Assembly (NCBI RefSeq): GCF_001855555.1
Contig: NZ_MKCT01000017.1
Coordinates: 482,752-546,751, forward strand
Source: Chromobacterium sphagni
Lineage (GTDB): Bacteria > Pseudomonadota > Gammaproteobacteria > Burkholderiales > Chromobacteriaceae
DNA: 64,000 bases
Reading direction: 5' to 3'
Under the pieces are notes generated by a model. That model saw nothing but the letters and a program-made list of their open reading frames with translations, made no database searches and had not been told where the DNA came from. Shown here in pieces: positions 1 through 8,009 of the stretch. A program made the position numbers and the translations under genes. Every line of letters starts with the position of its first letter. The first letter of the stretch is position 1.

Positions 1-266
1 GTCTGTTGCGCGTAGCGGTTCAGCTCGCTGGCGGAGAACTGCGACAGTCGGCGCAGCCAGTCGGGATCGTGTCCGGCGGAGAAGCTGATGCCGCTGCCGG
101 TCAGTACCACCGCGCGGACATCGTTGTCTTCGGCCAGGGTTTCCAGCGTGGCGGCCAAGAGGCTGATGGTTTCATCGTCCAGCGCGTTGTGCAGGTCGGC
201 GCGGTTCAGCGTGACGGTGGCCACGCCTTGTTTGTTGACGTTCAGCAATACGGCTTGGGTGCTCAT
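1..266 (-). CDS. Enoyl-CoA hydratase/isomerase family protein, 3' part outside the window
   Basis: The first 88 codons of a crotonase-fold enzyme are visible; the gene runs off the left edge. The ATG at 266 follows a GGGGGAG ribosome site by 4 nt. The translation shows the N-terminal strand VATVTLNRAD (residues 15-24) and the oxyanion-hole segment SAGHDPDW (63-70). In methylglutaconyl-CoA hydratase (LiuC, leucine breakdown) the latter usually reads SAGADLDW, so that is the closest guess, but the truncated sequence cannot fix the substrate. An alpha/beta hydrolase gene lies 26 bp upstream on the same strand and may share a transcript. Confidence 0.8.
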   Translation of the reverse strand, partial: MSTQAVLLNVNKQGVATVTLNRADLHNALDDETISLLAATLETLAEDNDVRAVVLTGSGISFSAGHDPDWLRRLSQFSASELNRYAQQ

Positions 267-291
267 GAGACTCCCCCTGGTGGATGCCGCT

Positions 292-1080
292 TCAGCGCGG
301 GCTGAATTGAATGATGCCGCGGGCAAAGGCCTCGACGGCTTCGATGTGCAGTACGTGGCCGGCGCCGGGCAGGATTTCCAACCCGGCGTCCGGGATCAGG
401 CTGTGCAGCAGCCTGGCCTGGTATAGCGGCGTCAGCCGGTCTTCGTCTCCGACCAGGATATGCACCGGTAGTTGCAATTCCGGCAGCCAGGTGCGGGCGT
501 CGTGCTGGCGCACGCCATTGATCAGCCGGACCACCGCATCCCAGTCCACCATGCCGGCCAGCATTTTCAGATCGTCCAGCATCGCGGCGTTGCTGGCCAG
601 GAAACGGCTGGAAAACAGCCAGGGGATGCTCACCTGGTAGCGCAGATCCAGCCCGCCCTGGCTGTTGGCGGCTATCCAGCTGTCGCCGATGTGGCCGTTG
701 ACGCTGTCGGCCCAGGCCAGCGTCCCGGCGAGGAACAGCCGGCTGGCGCGGCCGGGATGGCGGTGGACGAAGTGCTGCGCCACCATGCCGCCATAGGACA
801 GGCCCACCAGATAGGCCTGTTCGATCTGCAACTGGTCAAGCAGGCCGCAGGCGAGGTCGGCCTGTTCTGCCAGATGGTACAGCTCCGCCGGCGGATGATC
901 GCTCTGTCCCTGGCCGAGGAAGTCCATCCGCAACAGGCGGAAGTATGGCTCCAGCTGCGGCAGCATCAGCGTCCAGCCCACCGTGGACATGGTGATGCCG
1001 TTGAGCAGCAGCAACGTCTGGCCGCCATGACCACTTTCCTCGTAGTAGATCTGGTGCCCGGCTATCTGAGCATACGGCAT
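292..1080 (-). CDS. Alpha/beta hydrolase
   Basis: A 262-residue single-domain alpha/beta hydrolase with no signal peptide, so probably cytoplasmic. The nucleophile elbow is GLSYGG (Ser95), the acid is in GDEDRLTP (Asp214) and the histidine in GAGHVLHIE (His242), a complete triad in the usual order. The LLNGITMS segment near residue 27 takes the place of the HG oxyanion motif. It is 26 bp upstream of the enoyl-CoA hydratase gene on the same strand, which suggests an ester or thioester substrate in acyl-CoA metabolism; this is inference. The substrate cannot be told from sequence. Confidence 0.85.
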   Translation of the reverse strand: MPYAQIAGHQIYYEESGHGGQTLLLLNGITMSTVGWTLMLPQLEPYFRLLRMDFLGQGQSDHPPAELYHLAEQADLACGLLDQLQIEQAYLVGLSYGGMVAQHFVHRHPGRASRLFLAGTLAWADSVNGHIGDSWIAANSQGGLDLRYQVSIPWLFSSRFLASNAAMLDDLKMLAGMVDWDAVVRLINGVRQHDARTWLPELQLPVHILVGDEDRLTPLYQARLLHSLIPDAGLEILPGAGHVLHIEAVEAFARGIIQFSPR

Positions 1081-1237
1081 GGCAAGCTCCTGTTTCTGGC
1101 TGCGGTGTCATTCATTCTAGGACCCGCCGGGTGTCGCTGAACAGATGGGGCGGGCAAATAGCGCAATGTAATGTCGCTGACATTTTTCTGGCTTAGATTA
1201 GCGGGGTTTAACGAAATCAGGCAGTTTTTTCAAGATC

Positions 1238-3052
1238 ATGCAAACTTGCGTCGAGCCGTCCCTGTCGCACGGGCCGGTGGGCTGGTGTCAGGAGCTGGAG
1301 GAAATCATAGGCCGGCGCAAGCTGCAGCCGGTGTTCCAGCCCATTGTCGATCTGGATGCGGGCAGCATACTGGGCTACGAGGGCCTGATACGCGGTCCGT
1401 CCGACAGCACGCTGCATTCGCCGATGATGCTGTTCGAGGCGGCGGAGCGCTGCCAGATGACGCTGTCGCTGGATCAGGCCTGCCTGCGGGCTTGCGCCGA
1501 ACGATTCGTCGAACTGGCGCTGCCGGGGCTGCTGTTCGTCAACACCAGCCCGGAGACCTTGCTGCTGCAAGGGCAGAAACCAGCCGCCATCCTGGGTTTC
1601 TTCGGCCAGATCGGCCTGGACAGCAAGCGCGTGATTCTCGAGTTGACCGAAACCCGGCCCAATGGCGGCTATCTGGCCTTGCGCGAAGTCACTGGCGTTT
1701 GCCGCCAGGGCGGTCTGCGCATTGCGCTGGACGATCTGGGCGAGGGGTTTTCCAATCTGCGGCTGTGGTCGGAGCTGCGTCCCGATTTCGTCAAGCTGGA
1801 CAAGCATTTCGTGCAGAACATCCACCTCGATCCCTTGAAGGAGCAATTCGTTCGCTCGATGGTGGACATTGCCCGCCAATCCGGCGCCATGCTGGTGGCG
1901 GAGGGGATTGAGGCGGCGGCGGAGCTGCGCACGCTGTGCCGGCTGGGCGTGCGCTACGGCCAGGGCTATCTGTTGGCCCGGCCCCAGGCCAATCCCGCGC
2001 ACGAGTTGCCGCTGCAGACCGACGCGCTGCCTTGGGCCGGCAGCCGCCGCCACGGCCTGCGCAATCAGCCCTTGGCGCGCGACCTGCTGCTGGAAGTGAT
2101 GCCGCTGGATGCCAAGGTGCCCAACGAAACCGCTTATCGCCGCTTCGCCGATCATCCAGAATGCTTCGCCATCCCGGTGGTGGAGGACGGGGTGCCGGTG
2201 GGTCTGCTGCGGCGCCATCACCTGCTGGAAAGCTTCGCCAAGCCGTTCAACCGCGAGCTGTACGGCAAAAAGCCTTGTCATCTGATGATGGACAAGCAGC
2301 CGCTGGTGGTGAGCGCCGACATGAATGTGCATGAATTGTCCAGCCTGGTGGTGGCGGCGGAGCAGCGCTATCTGGTGGACGGCTTCATCATCACCGAAAG
2401 CGGCCGCTATCTGGGCATGGGCACTGGCTTCGCGCTGATGCGCAAGATCACAGAGCTGCAGTTGTCGGCCGCCCGCTACGCCAATCCGCTGACCGGCCTG
2501 CCCGGCAATGTGCCGATCAACGAGACCATAGACCGCCTGCTGGGAATGAAGACGCCTTTCGTGGTGGCCTATGCCGACCTGGACCACTTCAAGCCGTTTA
2601 ATGATTTATACGGTTATGCCGCCGGCGATAGCCTGATCGAGCTGGTGGCCCACCTGCTGCTGGAGCATGCCGATCCGGAGCGCGACTTCGTCGGCCATGT
2701 CGGCGGCGACGATTTCGTGGTGCTGATGCAGGCGGACGATTGGGAGGCGCGTCTGCAATGCGTGCTGGAAGTATTTGGCCGGCAGGCGGCGCAGCATTTC
2801 TCCGAGTGCCACCGCGAGGCGGGCGGTTTCGAGGTGACGGCGCGCAACGGCGAGATCATGTTCCTGCCGTTGACCACGCTGTCGCTGGGCGTGGTCAGGG
2901 TGAGGCCGGGGCAGTTCGGCAACCACTACGAGATCGGCGCGGTGACGGCCGAGGCGAAGAAGCAGGCCAAGAAAATGCCGGGCAACAGCCTGTTCGTCGA
3001 AAGGCGGCAGCCGGCCGCAGCGGTGGCGGCGTGTCGTTGCGGGCAGGCGTAA
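1238..3052 (+). CDS. EAL-CBS-GGDEF protein, predicted cyclic-di-GMP phosphodiesterase
   Basis: A 604-residue cytoplasmic protein without membrane segments. The N-terminal EAL domain (about 20-250) keeps the catalytic positions: EGL (Glu48), Asn102, ELTE (Glu135), DD (165-166), KLDK (Lys186), Glu222 and Gln242. A CBS pair (about 270-400) follows, then a GGDEF domain (about 415-590) with ADLDHFKPFND and the signature GGDDF (489-493). The CBS pair may sense adenine nucleotides. The fourth signature residue is Asp instead of Glu, so synthase activity is doubtful and the GGDEF part may be a GTP-sensing regulator; this is inference. No good ribosome site precedes the ATG. Confidence 0.85.
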   Translation: MQTCVEPSLSHGPVGWCQELEEIIGRRKLQPVFQPIVDLDAGSILGYEGLIRGPSDSTLHSPMMLFEAAERCQMTLSLDQACLRACAERFVELALPGLLFVNTSPETLLLQGQKPAAILGFFGQIGLDSKRVILELTETRPNGGYLALREVTGVCRQGGLRIALDDLGEGFSNLRLWSELRPDFVKLDKHFVQNIHLDPLKEQFVRSMVDIARQSGAMLVAEGIEAAAELRTLCRLGVRYGQGYLLARPQANPAHELPLQTDALPWAGSRRHGLRNQPLARDLLLEVMPLDAKVPNETAYRRFADHPECFAIPVVEDGVPVGLLRRHHLLESFAKPFNRELYGKKPCHLMMDKQPLVVSADMNVHELSSLVVAAEQRYLVDGFIITESGRYLGMGTGFALMRKITELQLSAARYANPLTGLPGNVPINETIDRLLGMKTPFVVAYADLDHFKPFNDLYGYAAGDSLIELVAHLLLEHADPERDFVGHVGGDDFVVLMQADDWEARLQCVLEVFGRQAAQHFSECHREAGGFEVTARNGEIMFLPLTTLSLGVVRVRPGQFGNHYEIGAVTAEAKKQAKKMPGNSLFVERRQPAAAVAACRCGQA

Positions 3053-3464
3053 CCGAGGTCTCTGCGGCGGGAAAACGACAGCGCGGGCTACCGCTCGCGT
3101 CGTCCCTTACCGCGACGCTTGTCAAATTTATTAAACATGGCATAGGCTGTCCCCAAAAGCCGCCGCGACCGACGACGGCTGCGCTGTCCGCCGGACGGCA
3201 GATGAAGAGGAGACATCATGGCCTGTTCCATCCGTTTCGTCGCGCCATTCCCGGCGCAGCCGCCCACCGCATCTTCCCGCTCGCTTCTTTCTTCGTTTAA
3301 TCTTTTCAGGCAAGGCAAACCGCGTTTTGCCATGCGGGCAGCGCAAAGCCTATCGCTGTCCGTCGCGGCATAGCCCGTTTCTTGCCGTTTCCATTGATGC
3401 GCAGGACGCGTCCCAGCCGTCGGCATCGCGCCTGCCTGGTGTTTGAGTTGGAGGGAGTCAGATC
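3053..3464. other. Intergenic region, 412 bp, upstream of potG
   Basis: No recognisable gene. It holds one small open frame with a ribosome site (3218-3373, listed separately). It probably carries the promoter and leader of potG, whose own GGAGGGAG ribosome site lies at about 3450-3457. I see no clear sigma-70 promoter. Confidence 0.5.
3218..3373 (+). CDS. Possible 51-residue small protein or leader peptide
   Basis: The ATG at 3218 lies 6 nt after AGGAG (3208-3212) and opens a 51-codon frame ending at TAG 3373. The product starts MACSIRFVAPF and is rich in Ser, Ala and Arg, with no domain. It lies 91 bp upstream of potG. An overlapping frame starting at 3202 (MKRRHHGLF) is equally open. Real translation is uncertain; a leader peptide for potG is one possibility. 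Confidence 0.25.
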   Translation: MACSIRFVAPFPAQPPTASSRSLLSSFNLFRQGKPRFAMRAAQSLSLSVAA

Positions 3465-4640
3465 ATGTCGGAAGCCATCGCGGCCACAAAACACGCAGCA
3501 GCCGTTCCCGCCGCAGGCGCCGTCCCTGGCGCAAGCGGCAGCGCGGAGGCGCCTTACCTGAAGATATCCGGAGTGGTGAAGAAGTTTGGCGATCATCTGG
3601 CGGTGGACCATATCGACCTGGATATCCGTCAAAAGGAAATCTTCGCCCTGCTGGGCAGCTCCGGCTGTGGCAAGTCCACGCTGCTGCGCATGCTGGCGGG
3701 CATGGAGACGCCGAGCGGCGGGCGCATCATTCTGGACGGCCAGGACATGCAGGGCCTGCAGCCCTACCAGCGGCCGGTCAACATGATGTTCCAGAACTAC
3801 GCGCTGTTCCCGCACATGACGGTGGAGGAGAACGTGGCCTTCGGCCTGAAGCAGGACAAAGTCCCCCGGGATGAAATCGCTGAACGGGTGGCGAAAATGC
3901 TGGATCTGGTGCAGATGCGCAAGTTCGCCGGCCGCAAGCCGCACCAGTTGTCCGGCGGCCAGCAGCAGCGGGTGGCGCTGGCGCGCAGCCTGGTGAAGCG
4001 GCCCAAGCTGTTGTTGCTGGACGAACCACTTGGCGCGCTGGACAAGAAGCTCAGGCAGCAGACCCAGCTGGAGCTGGTCAACACCATCGAAGCGGTGGGC
4101 GTCACCTGCATCATGGTCACCCACGACCAGGAAGAGGCGATGACCATGGCCAGCCGCATCGGCATCATGAGCGAGGGCAAGCTGCTGCAGGTGGGCACTC
4201 CGACCGAGATCTACGAATACCCCAATTGCCGCTTCACCGCCGAGTTCATCGGCGAGACCAATATGCTGGAGGGCGCGGTGGTGGTGGACGAACCGGATCT
4301 GGTTGAGATCAACTCGCAGGAGCTGGGCGGTGTGATCCGCATCGACCACGGCATCACCGGTCCCAAGGGCATGCACGTGTGGGCCAGCATCCGGCCGGAA
4401 GACGTGCGGCTGGACAAGCAGCCGCTGGCGTCGGGGCCCAACCGCGCCGCCGGCGTGGTGCAGGATATCGCCTATCTGGGCAGCTATTCCATCTATCACG
4501 TGAAACTGGCGGGCGGCAAGATCGTCAAATCGATAGTGCCATCGTCGCGCTGGTGCGATGCCAATGAAACGCCGCCCACCTGGGGCGAGCCGGTGTACGT
4601 CAGCTGGCGCGCCGATGTGCCGGTGGTGCTGATCATGTAG
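3465..4640 (+). CDS. potG: Polyamine ABC transporter ATP-binding subunit
   Basis: A 391-residue ATPase of the spermidine/putrescine importer type, acting at the inner face of the membrane with PotH/PotI permeases. Walker [10 protein letters not shown] (64-72), Q-loop near 110, signature LSGGQQQ (162-168), Walker B LLLLDEP (182-188) and switch His220 (VTHDQEEA) are all intact. The C-terminal TOBE domain includes SIRPEDVRL. The first 30 residues are a low-complexity Ala-rich extension. No permease or binding-protein gene is next to it; instead a putrescine-oxidising enzyme gene follows 61 bp downstream, which supports polyamine uptake and use. Confidence 0.9.
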   Translation: MSEAIAATKHAAAVPAAGAVPGASGSAEAPYLKISGVVKKFGDHLAVDHIDLDIRQKEIFALLGSSGCGKSTLLRMLAGMETPSGGRIILDGQDMQGLQPYQRPVNMMFQNYALFPHMTVEENVAFGLKQDKVPRDEIAERVAKMLDLVQMRKFAGRKPHQLSGGQQQRVALARSLVKRPKLLLLDEPLGALDKKLRQQTQLELVNTIEAVGVTCIMVTHDQEEAMTMASRIGIMSEGKLLQVGTPTEIYEYPNCRFTAEFIGETNMLEGAVVVDEPDLVEINSQELGGVIRIDHGITGPKGMHVWASIRPEDVRLDKQPLASGPNRAAGVVQDIAYLGSYSIYHVKLAGGKIVKSIVPSSRWCDANETPPTWGEPVYVSWRADVPVVLIM

Positions 4641-4652
4641 CGCTGCCTGTAT

Positions 4653-4672
4653 GGCCCCGCCTTGGCGGGGCC
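4653..4672 (+). promoter_or_regulatory. Intercistronic hairpin between potG and puuB
   Basis: Perfect inverted repeat GGCCCCGC / GCGGGGCC with a 4-nt loop, 12 bp after the potG stop. No U-tract follows, so it more likely tunes mRNA stability or partial termination than fully ends the transcript. Confidence 0.55.
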
Positions 4673-4701
4673 TCCCGCCGGTCTTTGCTTTCGAGGATTC
4701 T

Positions 4702-5991
4702 ATGCTGCGCTTCGCCCATCAGCCGCACCCTCCGTCCTACTATGCCGCCACTGCCCATCCCTGGGTCCGCCGCGCCGAACTGCAAGGGGACGCCAGCTGC
4801 GACGTCTGCGTGGTGGGTGGCGGCCTGGCCGGCCTGTCGGCGGCGCTGAACCTGCGCGAAAAGGGCTTCTCCGTGATCCTGCTGGAAGGCTCCGCGGTGG
4901 GTTTCGGCGCCTCCGGCCGCAACGGCGGCCAGGTGATAGCCGGCTTCGCCAGCGATATCGATTCCATCCGCCGCCAACTGGGCGACGACGCCGCGCGCGC
5001 GATGTGGAACATGTCGGTGGAGGCGATAGACATCATCGACGAGAGGGTGAGGCGCCACGACATCCAATGCGACTGGCGGCGAGGCTATGTCAGCGTGGCG
5101 GTGAAGCCGCGCCACCTGAAGGCGCTGGAAGCCTGGCAGCGGGAGGCGGAAATCCGCTATGGCTACGGCGGCCAGCAATTATGGGACCGCGCCGAGCTGC
5201 GTCGCCGTTTGTCCAGCGAGCGCTACCAGGGCGGGTTGTTCGATCCGCGCTCCGGCCACCTGCATCCGCTGAATTACACGCTGGGCCTGGCCCAGGCGGC
5301 GCGGGACGCCGGCGTGGACATCTACGAGCAATCGCCCGCCACGCGGCTGGAGCAGGGCGCTGCGCCCAAGGTACATACCGAGCGTGGCGCGGTGTCTTGC
5401 AAGCAAGTGGTGCTGGCCTGCAACTCCTACATCGGCGCGCTGGTTCCAGAGCTGGAACGGCGCATCATGCCGGCCGGCACCTATGTGATTGCCACCGAGC
5501 CGCTGGGCGAAGCGCGCGCCCGCGCGCTGATCGCCGACAATATGGCGGTGTGCGACACCAATTTCGTGTTGGATTATTACCGGCTGTCCGCCGATCACCG
5601 GCTGCTGTTCGGCGGCAAGGTCAGCTATTCCGGCCGCGAGCCGCGCGACCTGGCCGGCGCGATGCGCGCCGACATGCTGCGCGTGTTCCCGCAACTGGCC
5701 GACGCGCGCATCGACTATGCCTGGGGCGGCTTCTGCGACATCACGGTCAACCGCGCGCCGGACTTTGGCCGCCTATCCGGCAATGTCTACTACCTGCAAG
5801 GCTTTTCCGGCCACGGCGTCAACATCACCGGCCTGGCCGGCAAGGTGGTGGCGGAGGCCATCGCCGGCACCTCGTCGCGGCTGGATCTGTTCAGCAAAAT
5901 CCGCCACCGGCCCTTCCCCGGCGGCAAGCTGCTGCGCACGCCGGCGCTGGTGTTGGGCATGGCTTATTACCGGATGCTGGATTACCTGTGA
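4702..5991 (+). CDS. puuB: Gamma-glutamylputrescine oxidoreductase (FAD-dependent)
   Basis: A 429-residue DAO-family flavoprotein. The dinucleotide site GGGLAGLSAALNL lies at about 40-52, followed by the family block GFGASGRNGGQ. PuuB-like segments include SYYAATAHP near the start, GHLHPLNYTLG, YEQSPATRLE, LDYYRLSADHRLLFGG, YAWGGFCDITVNRAPDFG and FPGGKLLRTP. The family oxidises gamma-glutamylputrescine to the aldehyde with release of H2O2 in the Puu route. I place the start at the ATG at 4702 after CGAGG; an upstream in-frame ATG at 4651 lies beside a hairpin and lacks a ribosome site. The potG neighbour fits uptake followed by breakdown. Confidence 0.87.
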   Translation: MLRFAHQPHPPSYYAATAHPWVRRAELQGDASCDVCVVGGGLAGLSAALNLREKGFSVILLEGSAVGFGASGRNGGQVIAGFASDIDSIRRQLGDDAARAMWNMSVEAIDIIDERVRRHDIQCDWRRGYVSVAVKPRHLKALEAWQREAEIRYGYGGQQLWDRAELRRRLSSERYQGGLFDPRSGHLHPLNYTLGLAQAARDAGVDIYEQSPATRLEQGAAPKVHTERGAVSCKQVVLACNSYIGALVPELERRIMPAGTYVIATEPLGEARARALIADNMAVCDTNFVLDYYRLSADHRLLFGGKVSYSGREPRDLAGAMRADMLRVFPQLADARIDYAWGGFCDITVNRAPDFGRLSGNVYYLQGFSGHGVNITGLAGKVVAEAIAGTSSRLDLFSKIRHRPFPGGKLLRTPALVLGMAYYRMLDYL

Positions 5992-6014
5992 TCCGGTTTC
6001 TGATAGGCATGGAA

Positions 6015-6055
6015 ACGGCCCGTATGCGCTGAGCGCCTGCGGGCTGTCTGCTTTT
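6015..6055 (+). terminator. Rho-independent terminator after puuB
   Basis: Two 15-nt arms (6015-6029 and 6033-6047) pair with one mismatch and two G-U pairs around a TGA loop, followed by a TTTT run at 6052-6055. It closes the potG-puuB unit. Confidence 0.75.
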
Positions 6056-6174
6056 CAGGGGTGTGCGACGCTTGCGGGATTGGTTCTGGCGGACTATGAC
6101 GTCATCTGTTTGGGATTGAAGGGGATGGTTTTGGCCGCCTCCCGATTTGACTGGGCTGATTGTCGGAGCGTGTG

Positions 6175-6870
6175 ATGGATGTCTCGATTGCTGACCTGGA
6201 CGGACAGATTCTGGACGGCCTGGATTTTTGTTCCAAATCCTATGCCTTGTTTGAAAAACTCAGGGCGGAGCCGGGCGGGATCGAGCGGTTCAGGATGCGG
6301 TCCGAGCGGGGAGCGGTGAAACGCTTGCTGGACGAGATTATGCCGATTTGCCGCTATGTTCAGCATTATTACCGAGCGGGCCGGTATATCTCGGTGCGCT
6401 GGGTGGAGGGGAGCCAGCATTATGATGCCGAGCTTCACCAGAGAGGAGACTACGTCGCGCAAGGTTATTATGAAAAGCTGGCATATCTGGAGGTAACCAG
6501 CGCTATGCACCCCAATCAGCACTGGGTGCGCAAGATGTTGAATCGAGGGGAGGTCGTCTACGCTCCCAAAGGGATAGACGCCAGCAGGAATACGCCTCTG
6601 AAATCCGAACCGGTCGTATTCGGAAACCACGAGCATGTGCTCAACTTTGTGCCTATCGTTGTCGAATCCATACGCAAAAAATCGGCAGTCGCCTATCCCC
6701 GCCATACCTCGCTGGTCATTCAATGCTGCCTGAATAATATTTACATGGTTGATGATTGGAAGCTGTTGGTGGCGGAAGTGGAGAAGCAGGTTGCATCTTC
6801 TCCTTTTCTGGAGATTCTCTTGATGGACGAGTGCACGCAAAGAGCCACTGCGCTGACGCTGACAATGTAA
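6175..6870 (+). CDS. Hypothetical protein, 231 residues
   Basis: I do not recognise the family. The ATG at 6175 follows GGAG by 6 nt; an in-frame TTG at 6160 is less likely. The product is soluble, with no signal peptide or membrane segment. It has several aromatic-rich stretches (YVQHYYRAGRYISVRW, WVRKMLNRGEVVY) and a Cys-Cys pair in VIQCCLNNIYMVDDW. The GC content is lower than that of the flanking genes, which hints at recent acquisition. It stands alone between two terminating units, so context gives no function. Confidence 0.7.
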   Translation: MDVSIADLDGQILDGLDFCSKSYALFEKLRAEPGGIERFRMRSERGAVKRLLDEIMPICRYVQHYYRAGRYISVRWVEGSQHYDAELHQRGDYVAQGYYEKLAYLEVTSAMHPNQHWVRKMLNRGEVVYAPKGIDASRNTPLKSEPVVFGNHEHVLNFVPIVVESIRKKSAVAYPRHTSLVIQCCLNNIYMVDDWKLLVAEVEKQVASSPFLEILLMDECTQRATALTLTM

Positions 6871-6965
6871 GCCGCCAGGCAGGGGAAACTGCAAGCGTAT
6901 CGCAGGGTAACAAGTCCATGCGCAAGAGCGCCCTCTTGAGCAAAGACGGCTTGGCTGGCTTGCGG

Positions 6966-7922
6966 CTATTTTTCTGCCGGCGCCGCCTGCTTCAGGAAGC
7001 CGGCAATCGTTCCGGCCAGCTCCGGCGCCAGCGGCGGCGCCTGGTCTTGCTGCGAAACCGGACGACTGGACGAACCGTCGCCATGCAGCAGGTGATCCAT
7101 GCCGTTTATCAGCGCCAGCCGGCTGTCCGGCTGGGCGGTGTGCAGCGCCAACGCTTCCTGCTTGTCCACCTGCCGATCCGCGGTGCCTTGCACGATCAGC
7201 ATCGGGATGCGCAGCGACTGGACGACCTGGCTGGGCGTATAGCGGAACCAGGAGATCAGGTAGGGCTGGATGCTGGGGCGGTACACCACCATCAGCGGGC
7301 CGGGCACATTGTCGGCTTCGCGGCCTTGCTGCAGCGCCTGCAGGATGCGTTCACTCGCTTTGGCTAGATGTTCCGGCAGGCGCGGCTTCAACTGGGCGCG
7401 CAGGATATCGGCGGCGTTGCGGGCCGGGCCGTTCAGCGAGACGAAGACGGCTACCGGCTGTTTTCCCGCCGCCAGCATGCCAATCAGCGCCCCTTCGCCG
7501 TGTCCTATCACCATCACCGAAGAGAAGCGCGGATCGGCGCGCAGCTTGGCGATCCAGCCGGCGGCGTCGGCCACGTAGTCGTCGAAATGCAGCTTGCCTT
7601 CATCCAGGCCGGCGGCGCGGCTGGCGGCGATGGCGCGCTTGTCGTAGCGCAGCGAGGCGATGCCGGCGTCTGAGAGCGCCTGCGCCAGCTGCTTGAGGTT
7701 GTCTATCCTGCCATCGGGGGGCCCCGGGTAGTTGCCGTCGCGGTCTATCGCGCCTGAGCCGGCGATGATCAGCGCTACCGGCGGTTTGGCGGCGCGGTCC
7801 GGCAGCAGCAGCGAGCCGGAGATGCGGCCGCTGGGGGCGTCCAGGTCGATGGGCTGGCCGATCGCCGCCAGCGCCTGGCTGGAAACGATGGCCAGCAGGG
7901 CGGCGAAGAAGGCAAGGCGCAT
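6966..7922 (-). CDS. Exported alpha/beta hydrolase
   Basis: A 318-residue hydrolase with a clear signal peptide (MRLAFFAALLAIVSSQALA), so likely periplasmic or secreted. I start it at the ATG at 7922 because the upstream ATG at 7949 has no ribosome site and would bury the signal. The oxyanion region is IIAGSGAIDRDG; the nucleophile elbow reads GHGEGA, with Glu where Ser normally sits next to a first His-Gly, so the nucleophile assignment is unclear. An acid/His pair is suggested by QGTADRQV and NGMDHLLH. It resembles exported serine aminopeptidase S33-like proteins; substrate unknown. Confidence 0.8.
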   Translation of the reverse strand: MRLAFFAALLAIVSSQALAAIGQPIDLDAPSGRISGSLLLPDRAAKPPVALIIAGSGAIDRDGNYPGPPDGRIDNLKQLAQALSDAGIASLRYDKRAIAASRAAGLDEGKLHFDDYVADAAGWIAKLRADPRFSSVMVIGHGEGALIGMLAAGKQPVAVFVSLNGPARNAADILRAQLKPRLPEHLAKASERILQALQQGREADNVPGPLMVVYRPSIQPYLISWFRYTPSQVVQSLRIPMLIVQGTADRQVDKQEALALHTAQPDSRLALINGMDHLLHGDGSSSRPVSQQDQAPPLAPELAGTIAGFLKQAAPAEK

Positions 7923-8009
7923 GGCGGACTCTACGGGTGAAAAGCCCATGATACGGCGCCAATTAATTTAATGTCATTCAATTGCCGCGGCGTCCGGCAA
8001 GCGGCGGTT

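Noticed and set aside
1217..2587. 456-codon minus-strand open frame across the EAL-GGDEF gene
   Set aside because: It mirrors a high-GC gene, has a His/Gln/Ala-rich chance composition and no ribosome site.
4651..4701. Longer start for the puuB frame
   Set aside because: The ATG at 4651 is beside a hairpin and has no ribosome site; PuuB similarity begins after 4702.
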